From NCBI GenBank assembly GCA_029204225.1, contig CM055100.1, positions 54,993,597 through 55,057,596 on the forward strand: 64,000 nt of DNA, written 5' to 3'. The DNA comes from Diphasiastrum complanatum (Eukaryota; Streptophyta; Lycopodiopsida; Lycopodiales; Lycopodiaceae). Shown here piece after piece: positions 57,001 to 64,000 of the stretch. The translations under genes were made by a program, and so were the position numbers. Within the stretch, counting starts at the first letter, position 1. Each line of letters starts with the position of its first letter. The notes beneath the pieces are model-generated. The model saw only the letters and a program-made list of their open reading frames with translations, ran no database searches and had not been told where the DNA came from.

Positions 57001-57640
57001 ACACTATCTCACTACAAAAACATGAAATTGATATTTTAGCATATTACAATCTTATGAGCTCAAATATATTGTGTTTACAAAAAACCCGGAACCACAATCA
57101 GACATCATACCTCACCACCAATTTTCATGCCATACAAAATTATTACTTCTCTGACATAGCCATATACTATGACCATAGCCAACAATTACACAGTTATGAC
57201 ATACACAATATAGATGTCGCAAAAATTATCAAAGCTTATTTCAATGTGAACAAACCATATAGTATGATTTTACTTCCAGTGTATCGAAAACCAAACTCAA
57301 ATATGATGTGTATACAAAGTGTATCGAAAACCAAACTCAAATATGATGTGTTTCTTGTATACAATAGAGGATATATTACAAAACACATTCATAGACATGC
57401 CAACACCAATAACCATTCTTGGAGACTTCAATATCAATATGCTTGCTTGCAACAACAACCACCATGCCAACCATCTTATAACATTCATGCAAAAACATGG
57501 GTTCGAACAAACTATCACTACACCAACAACATATACAAAAGCCAATTAGATCATATATAGACAAATGCACAGAACTCGAAAAGCTTTCACGAAGTCACAC
57601 ACTCTTATTGGAGTGACCACTCACCAATTTATTAACTATA
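57001..57640 (+). pseudogene. Helentron C-terminal EEP endonuclease domain
   Basis: In order: NILCLQKTR (about 57065, where the metal-binding Glu of LQET is Lys), YYFSDIAIYYDH (about 57140), GDFN (57421-57432), the substrate-loop block QTITTPTTYTKANSQLDHI (about 57507-57557, frame-shifted) and SDHSP (57612-57626). These are the standard EEP motifs shared with AP-like endonucleases of non-LTR elements and Helentrons. A 40-bp direct duplication at about 57278-57357 breaks the frame. The Lys substitution alone would destroy catalysis. Confidence 0.75.
57278..57357. repeat. 40-bp direct duplication in the EEP domain
   Basis: GTGTATCGAAAACCAAACTC and the following ~20 bp (to ATGATGTGT) occur twice back to back. 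40 is not a multiple of three, so this duplication is a frameshift lesion. Confidence 0.85.
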
Positions 57641-57650
57641 TAGCGACCCA

Positions 57651-58297
57651 AATATCATGCACGAGGTTTGTTGATCTTTCACGGGGCTTTCACTGTTGGA
57701 GGTATTGTTACTTCTTATGCAAGTCAAGATTAAGAGCTGGATTATTGTCACCGTGCGCTCGGGGAAAGAATTATGTCAACTTGTTATATTCAATTTCTTT
57801 TTGTAGCGCATTTGAATCTATTCAAATTCACTCAAATACTTCATAAGGAAAGTCCCTTTTGTTCGACACAATTCAGTAAATATTGATATTAAGTTGCTCC
57901 GTGTTTGTACGGACCAGCGACGCGTACGGAAGTACGGAACACTGATTGTTCAGAAGCAGTTTTGAGCTCTCTCGACTCTTGTGGAGCTGCCAGAAAGAAC
58001 TCTTCTGGTTGCTCTTGGGAGAAGAAGCTGCGTGCGCCTTTGTGGCATGAGCTCGGCACAATTGCTGGTTGCAAAATTTTAGGAACGTTTGCTGCTTCAA
58101 TTACTCGCAACTACGCCAATTCGCTGGATTTGAATCAGCTTCAAAATTCAATGCTTTGTGATTAGTCAGAGCATTTGAATTTGATCCTTTTTGGATGTGA
58201 TAGAGGCTGGAGCAGGGCGCCATAGGCTTAGCTTGGAACACATACTTAATTGGTATCTGGGGAAATAATTATAGTTAAAGAGCCTTGATATTACAAA
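57651..58297. other. 5' flank of the PLP-enzyme gene; ambiguous open frames
   Basis: Open frames overlap on both strands at 57889-58165, about 70-86 codons each, GC-richer than the surroundings. Neither has recognisable domains. They could be a divergent first exon, an upstream exon or chance. Nothing else is supported. Confidence 0.3.
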
Positions 58298-58314
58298 TTA
58301 GGGTTAGGGTTAGC
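58298..58314 (+). promoter_or_regulatory. Telo-box-like element (TTAGGGTTAGGGTTAGC)
   Basis: Two and a half TTAGGG-like repeats 36 bp upstream of the ATG at 58350. Telo-box motifs are common near the starts of plant housekeeping genes. A GA-rich run (GAGAGCGAGAGAGAGG) separates it from the ATG. Confidence 0.55.
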
Positions 58315-58349
58315 ATTGGTAGCTATTCAGCAGAGAGCGAGAGAGAGGG

Positions 58350-58652
58350 ATGGAACCCTCTAGCTCGAGGGCAGCCACAACGGCTTTCGTAGCCACTACA
58401 ACCGTTGTACTCGCGATGGTTTTGCTAATCAATACGCGCTGCTGCAGGAAAGGCAGTTATGCAAAGGCTGATGGGGATGCCCAATTAAGGTTTGAAAGCA
58501 CCAGGAAGGGTTGCATAGCAGGTTTAGCCAATTGGTTGTGGGGTGGAAAATCATCCTGTGTCAACAACGGAGTGAAAGATGGGGTGATTGGCGCCATCGG
58601 AAACACACCTCTTATCAGAATTCGAAGCTTATCGGAAGCGACAGGTTGTGAG
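58350..58652 (+). CDS. Cysteine-synthase-like PLP enzyme, exon 1 (membrane-anchored; gene continues beyond the window)
   Basis: ATG at 58350 in a GA-rich 5' context opens 101 codons ending TGCE, followed by GTCAGTCC as donor in phase 0. Residues 9-27 form a hydrophobic membrane anchor or signal (TAFVATTTVVLAMVLLI) followed by Arg/Cys/Lys. The end VIGAIGNTPLIRIRSLSEAT is the N-terminal signature of the O-acetylserine sulfhydrylase / cystathionine beta-synthase fold, in the branch with a membrane-anchored N-terminus found in plants and fungi. PLP-binding residues lie in later exons. The expected next block (I/L-G-K-x-E-F-L-N-P-G-G-S) was not found to 64000, so intron 1 is at least 5.3 kb. The substrate is uncertain. 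Confidence 0.75.
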
Positions 58653-61158
58653 GTCAGTCCAATTTTGTCATCCTCCTCTGCTTTATGCGTCATGTGAAAC
58701 TTAAGCACCGTTATTTCAGGATTTGTTTCATTTTACACTAGCTTGCACCAAATTTTTGGATTTCTCTTTGTCAATGAAATTGTGATGCCCAGAAAATTGC
58801 CCCCCAAAAAAATGCACGGAAGCTATTCTCAAATTTCGCATAAGCAATATTCTTAATTATACATCATACGTATGAACTTGAATCTTGCTAGATCACCTTC
58901 TATATGTAAGTTGCTAATAATCGGAAGCACTTTTGTTGCTTCAGAAATTTCTTTTTCTACAAAACCTGTAAAAATCCCTGCAAAGTAAGAACACAATAAG
59001 TCTGCGAGGCTTTAGAATGGTGAACAGATTCCCAACTCACACGTTGCTTATCAATTACATAATAATACAGTAGAAGTAACATATTATTAGTGTATACTAT
59101 AGTGTATCACAACAACATGATATATCTGATATGCAATAAGGTCTAAAGTACGGTGTTTACAAGCATAGATCCCTGGCATTCGAAACCAGTTGTTTGGAAC
59201 CATGTTTCATCTGCAACCTGAAATTAGGTTTTGATTTTAGGTACATTTCTTGCCTATCTTTTCCCAATTTTTTGAGAATAAACAAAGTGCAGATACACAT
59301 AAAATAATAGAATGTTACCTTGGAAAAAAGTTGGAATAGACTGTAATACGTTGTAGAACATAGTACCCCATTCCATACCTTTTGGTTCAGAATATATCAT
59401 TCCGTACATATGGAACATCATTCCGATGTCTGGAACTGTTATTTTGTGTGCATGTTCTTTGCTCTTTTTTTTAGGCTTTGAAACCCATGGTGGAAAGGTA
59501 AGCCCTCAAATGATTCGAAGCTTTCTGATGCATCAAAGTCTGAATTGGAGGCTGATGCTTTTCCCAATTCGCAGCCTGTAAGCACTGCTTTTTCCATGCT
59601 AAACCCCCCACCCAGGCGCTACGTCAGGTTACGCCATTATTTTGGGTGATCCGCTCTCTCCAAGACTTGATTTTTGTCAAATATGCAAACCCGCTCACCC
59701 GTTCAGCAACCTGTGCTGTTGGAAAACGTGACCATGCCCGGGTGAGGGGGTGAGCACTTTTATCAAACTTTTTGATACAAGCCCCAAAACAAATTTTCTG
59801 GAAGCTTTTTGAAGCTACAGTCCAAGCTACAACCACGTCATTGCTACTTTTGGAGGCCTGAGCTTCATTCCTATGGAATTTTGCCACCTCCTAAAAAATT
59901 TGCCCTTTGCCTGCTTGATTTGGGTTCTGTAATTTTTTTTTAAAACTTAAATTAAAAAAAATACAAATCGTGTGGGAATTTTTGCCACTCACCTGCTCTT
60001 GGCTCTCATCCTAGCTAGGAACATCTTCCCCCTATGACTGGGAGTCATGAACAAGCTAGGAGATGTTAGTATGTAATTTGTTGACATTCAATATGTGGAA
60101 ATAGCAAACAAGAAATGTTTCAATACATATTGAATGGATGAGATTCCCTGTACTTGTGTCCTTGCCTCATCCTCTACTAGCTGCTGCTCCTACTGGCTAG
60201 CACGTGGTGCAAATTAAGTAATGTGCCTGTGCTTGATAAGATCCTCATACAAATCCTAGTAACATGATCTTGTCTTCACGATAAACAATGTTACTCTAAC
60301 ATTCAATTACATTCACAAATTTAGAGTCCCATAGTTGCAGCGAATCGCGACTCGCGAATCAACTGCGATTCTGAGAATCGCGATTTGGAACCGCGAATCG
60401 TAAATTTTTTGTTTTTTTTTGGAAAAATAGCTTATGGCTGAAATTTTTTTAGGGGAGCAATGGTCAAACCAGCGTTTTGCCTCCCAAAAGTGCAGTAGAT
60501 AGGGCACAAACAGATAAAAGTCAATAGCTATTTGGTAATTTTGGTTGTTAATTGCTCTGGTTTTGTTAATGGCAAATGCTACAGTTTGGGCTATCAAGAT
60601 GATCACTTTTGCAATCATTTCACTGGAGATGTGAGTGCAATGTGCATACAGTTGTTGGGCCCTTATCGGCGCGCATTTGGACCCCATTTTTATCTATGGG
60701 GGGGTTGTAGGTGGGCAGCGGCCCCCCCTGCTACTGTTGCCGGGGGGTAACATAGTTGGCAAATCCTCTCCTTTGGAGGTACCTTGGAAACGTCCAGTCT
60801 CAATAGCCAAATGATGTGATGAGACTTGGAGTTGTCTCAATACGGATCTAAGACCGTGAGATAATCTCGAATCAAGATAGCATGGTAAAATTGGGAGCCC
60901 AACTGCTCTTAACTATGGAGAGTGAGTTTGATAGTAGTTAGGTTTGACCCCTAGTTGGGCTTGCCACGAGCATAAGAAGCGTCTGATATAATCATGGTTG
61001 CCCGATGGAAGGTCAATGATAGAAATGCCAAGTGTATCAAGTATTTGAGAGGCATGGGAAAGCCATGATAGTTGATAACTCTGATTATGAAGATGTTGAG
61101 ATGAGGTAATGCTGTCTGGGTTCATTTGTGGAGAACATGATACGTTGAATATATCTAT
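58653..61158 (+). other. Intron 1 of the PLP-enzyme gene, unique part
   Basis: No supported exon. It contains a cluster of TCGCGA/GCGAATCGC motifs near 60340-60395, G- and C-runs near 60700-60745, and an exon-like but phase-inconsistent stretch at 59477-59580. Confidence 0.4.
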
Positions 61159-61302
61159 AAGAGAGAGAGAGAGTGGGAGAGGGAGAGGGAGATGGAGAGG
61201 GAGAGGGAGAGGGAGGAGGAGGAGGAGGAGAAGAAGAAAGGAGAAGCAAAAGGAGAAGAAGGAGAAGAAGAAGAAGAAGAAGAAGAAAGAAGAAAGAAGA
61301 CA
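61159..61302. repeat. GA / GGAGAA purine microsatellite
   Basis: About 140 bp of pure purine repeat moving from GAGAGG to GGAGGA to GAAGAA units. Spurious Arg/Glu/Lys-rich and Ser/Leu-rich frames arise here. Confidence 0.95.
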
Positions 61303-61722
61303 GTAGAAATAAGTACATATCTCGTAGGATCACTGTCCATGTCGGACAACATCAAATAAAAAAAAACACTAGTCTAAGTGGAAAAAACAATATACGAATC
61401 TCTCTAGCTAGTCAGAAGACACATCGAACATAGAATAAAAAAAAACATACAAGAGCTTAACCTCCAGCTCTGAAGAGGGTACAGGTGCAAGAGCTTAACC
61501 GCCTGCTCTGCTGAGGAAAGTAAAAGGAAGAATAAAATATCAATAATGTTGATACCATAGAAGCTGTGACCTGTGGTCGAGGAGCTCTGGTAGCTCTGGA
61601 GGCTCGTGTAGATCTGACAGGAGGTGGTGGCTGAGCACGTTGGGCCTTCATCCTCACCGGTATGACTGCCTCATCATCTAATAGGTCATCGCACTGTCTA
61701 TCTCTGGTAACGCCTGTACCCT
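61303..61722 (-). other. Possible 3' tail of the LINE relic
   Basis: The minus strand still has short protein-like runs next to the LINE, but no motif. An A8 run lies at 61438-61445. Confidence 0.3.
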
Positions 61723-64000
61723 CTATATATAGGTAATGAGCTGAAGAGCTGCCTCGATCTGTATAGGTGGAACTGCAAACTCGGCCAAGAGAATCTCATG
61801 TGGAATAGAAGGCTTCGCTCGAATCAACCGAGCTAGCATGGTGGTCTGTAATCGTGAAAGATTGGCCCAGTGTGAAGAGGAGAGACCTGTACACCATGCC
61901 TCTGCCGCATATAGAGCCATAGGGGTGACAATGGTATCAAAGAGGCGACACTTACTGCGAGCATCCTAGATGGACTTCCGGAAACAAAATCGCTCTAGCT
62001 GAACAAGGGAGGCATGTCCCTTCCCCAGTCGAGTGGTAGCGGCCTGTCTCATGCTAAAAGTAGGACCCGAGAAAAGGATCCCCAGGTATGTTAGGAAGGG
62101 ACCACCTCTAGAACCTACCATCAAAAGTAAGCTCCTGTCGCTGCATGAATGCTCGAGAAGTGTTAAAGACCATAACCTTGGTCTTGCCAATGTTCACCCC
62201 TAGTCCCCATCTGGTGCAAAACTCCTGTAAGCAATCCAACTGTCGCTGTAGACCCTCTCTGGTCGGTGAGACCAATACCACATCATCGGCATAAAGGAGG
62301 ATAGCAAGATGTCCCCAAGCTTGCAACCAGCACCACCACACTATGTAATGACTCTCTCCAACTCATCAATATACAAGCCAAAGAGGATTGGTGAGAGGGA
62401 GCAACCCTGCTTCACCCCAATAGTGCTCCAAATGTGATCGGATATGCCACTGCTATGTCGAAAACATCCCAGGACACGCTCATAAAGTGCCATTATAGCA
62501 AGAATGATGTTGGTGGAGAAGCCGAGGTCTCGGAGTCTCTGCATGAGCAATGAGCGAGGAACATAATCAAAGCCTTTCCTGAAGTCCACAAAACAACAGT
62601 AAACCCTCTCTCTCCTCTGCTTGGCCTCCTCAATCAAGGCCCGTAGTGTGAAGATGTGATCTGTAGTAGAGTAATGCCTGACCCATAGCATGTAGTCTCC
62701 TAGTCTCCTAGTCTCCACCTCTGAGCTCACAACAGACTGAAGTATAGTACCATATAGTTTTGCCAGGACATGCCCAATCACGATGGTGCGGTAGTTACTT
62801 GGAATCATGGGGTCACCATTCTTATGGATGGGGTGGATAATGTTAGTGCACCAGGATGATGGGAATCTGGAAACAACTGCGGAATTAAGAAGGGTGGCTA
62901 TGGTGGGAGCGAGTAAGTCAGAGGCATGGGAAAGGAGTTTAGACTCATGGTCTTCAATATCTCTGGCCTTGTGGGACTTCATCTTCTTAAAGGCTGCAAG
63001 TACCATGTCAGATGTGAAGAAGGAGAACTCAGATGGTCATGGAGATATAGTGATAGGTGAGTCGGTAGGGACGGTATACAAGCTAGTAGCATAAGCAGTC
63101 CAAATGCGGAGGTCCTCCAGGAGAGGTGGTGGAGAGCGAGGAATGAACTCACGCCAAAACCGAGGAAGAACTGAAAAGAAGGTCAACAAGACGTTTCCCT
63201 TCATAATCATCATAGGAACACTTCTTACGGCGGAGAACACAATGTTAGGAGCGTCGGGAAGATCAAAATAGATGTGGAGCATGGATACGTGAATAGGTTA
63301 CTGACTGATGAAGAGAACGACACTATGTATCATACCATGGAGGGTGCAATGGTCGAGGTGTGCATCGAGTCTTTTTGGGATGGGGTTTTGTGGGGAGGGT
63401 TAGTGATGCAGCCGTGTGGAGAGAGGTGGTGAGAAAAGCGGCCTGGGTGTCAACTGGACTGTCATGAGGAAAGGAGTGTAAAGGTGAAGCCAAGGAGTGC
63501 CGGTATAGTGGCATGTAAATGGGATCAAATGTGTACTTGGGTGCTCGGGTAAGTGTGGGTAGTGTAGATGGATGAGTGCGTGGAAGGTGGCCGATATCGA
63601 AGGCGAGAAATGAGTGATCAAAAAGGGTGGTGGGGGCTTGCCGTAGAAGATGAATGTATGCTAGCACAATTCCACACTCCAATCCGAAGGTGGTGTGGAT
63701 GGGGCCCCGGGGTGTTTCCAACTCTGGGTACCCCAAATCCTTAACTATGGGAACCATCATGAGCGCTATCCAAACGACGCACTCGTCCCCCATCCCTGTA
63801 TATGACTCGTATTCCTGACTCCCTAGCTTTCTGAAAGGCCTTACGCCTCTCCTCCACCTGGATATAAGTGAGATCATCATCCATGTATATGGTGGTGCTG
63901 CGTAGTTTGGCTCTACATCGTAAAGCCTCTCTACGGCTGGCTAGGGATGTGAAGCGAATGATTAGTGTAGCTGCATCTCTGGTGGTCCTCCAGGATGTGT
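61723..64000 (-). mobile_element. LINE (non-LTR retrotransposon) relic
   Basis: Read leftward from the window end: an ORF1-like C-terminal block (MDDDLTYIQVEERRKAFQKA, about 63870), an endonuclease C-terminal remnant (TLFDHSFLAFDI, about 63590), the reverse transcriptase and a post-RT region (ALYAAEAWCTG, about 61890-61920). Most of the endonuclease is missing, as only ~150 bp lie between the ORF1-like end and the remnant. Multiple frameshifts are present. It lies antisense in the first intron of the PLP-enzyme gene. Confidence 0.8.
62108..63006 (-). pseudogene. LINE reverse transcriptase
   Basis: RT motifs in order: IIHPIHKNGDPMIPSNYRTI (fingers), CCFVDFRKGFDYVPR (first catalytic Asp), VKQGCSLSPILFGLYIDELE (motif B) and, after a stop and frame change at 62341, LLYADDVVLVS (catalytic YADD, about 62270-62300) then GLGVNIGKTKVMVF. 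This order and spacing is that of Jockey/I/L1-type LINE RTs. The stop and shift between motif B and YADD inactivate it. Confidence 0.85.

Larger units (their letters stand above)
54741..57650 (+). mobile_element. Helentron-type (Helitron2) rolling-circle element relic
   Basis: Three parts in one orientation: a pre-helicase stretch typical of Helitron proteins (TPFEGYNQIRLFHDKHVEQ, then LNFPTLY, 54828-54910), a Pif1-like helicase (55172 to about 57000) and a C-terminal exonuclease-endonuclease-phosphatase (EEP) domain (about 57000-57640). A helicase fused to EEP marks the Helentron branch of Helitrons. The Rep nuclease domain was not identified. Stops, frameshifts, a T16 run and a 40-bp duplication show it is dead. 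Terminal structures were not found, so the boundaries are those of the recognisable coding part. Confidence 0.75.

Noticed and set aside
59477-59580. Exon-like stretch with TTTTTTTAG acceptor and CCT|GTAAGC donor
   Set aside because: It resembles an exon, but the only long frame has a stop at its start and the phase does not fit exon 1 of the PLP-enzyme gene; the encoded sequence does not match the expected next block of that family.
61085-61433. Ser/Pro/Leu-rich and Arg/Lys/Glu-rich open frames
   Set aside because: Artefacts of the purine microsatellite at 61159-61302.

Overview
This is eukaryotic nuclear DNA, almost certainly from a land plant with a large, transposon-rich genome. The signs are plant-type Ty1/copia and chromodomain Ty3/gypsy elements primed by initiator Met-tRNA, plant telo-box motifs (TTAGGG/CCCTAAA-like), GT-AG introns of several kilobases, and the start of a plant-type TEBICHI/POLQ gene. 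A Helentron-type relic, a Penelope-like reverse transcriptase relic and a DUF7869-like relic would suit a fern, lycophyte, bryophyte or gymnosperm better than a compact angiosperm, but the species cannot be fixed from the sequence. No bacterial-style genes, tRNA, rRNA or CRISPR array were seen.

Layout. (1) 1-16.6 kb: four LTR retrotransposons nested in one another. An old copia (C, +) is split by a gypsy chromovirus (A, -), which is split by a young copia (D, +), which is split by a very young gypsy chromovirus (B, -). (2) 17.4-26.7 kb, minus strand: the first four exons of a TEBICHI/DNA polymerase theta helicase-polymerase gene. The nest lies in its fourth intron, which is at least 17.4 kb long. 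(3) 26.7-32.6 kb: short repeats at the gene's 5' flank, then a decayed copia (E, -) whose LTR carries G-box palindromes, inserted in another copia relic (F). (4) 32.6-37.6 kb: a GAAGGTT-type motif cluster and a Penelope-like reverse transcriptase relic. (5) 37.6-49.35 kb: the 5' part (PBS and leader) of another LTR element, running into a 10.2-kb head-to-tail array of fifteen 696-bp units, each carrying the same interrupted acidic Asp/Gln/Asn-rich reading frame. (6) 49.4-51.5 kb: three different small repeat clusters. (7) 51.9-53.6 kb: a decayed DUF7869-like, transposase-like gene. (8) 54.7-57.6 kb: a decayed Helentron-type rolling-circle element (Pif1-like helicase plus a C-terminal exonuclease/endonuclease domain). 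(9) 58.3 kb: exon 1 of a membrane-anchored cysteine-synthase-like PLP enzyme (+). Its first intron runs to the window end and holds a LINE relic (-) at about 61.7-64 kb.

Only two host genes are supported, TEB/POLQ and the cysteine-synthase-like gene, and both run out of the window. POLQ drives theta-mediated end joining, so a transposon nest in its own intron is notable, but no functional link is claimed. The most unusual structures are the nest (its two youngest elements have identical LTRs yet visibly broken coding regions) and the near-perfect 15 x 696-bp array of an already dead reading frame. All gene models were read by eye and need transcript support.
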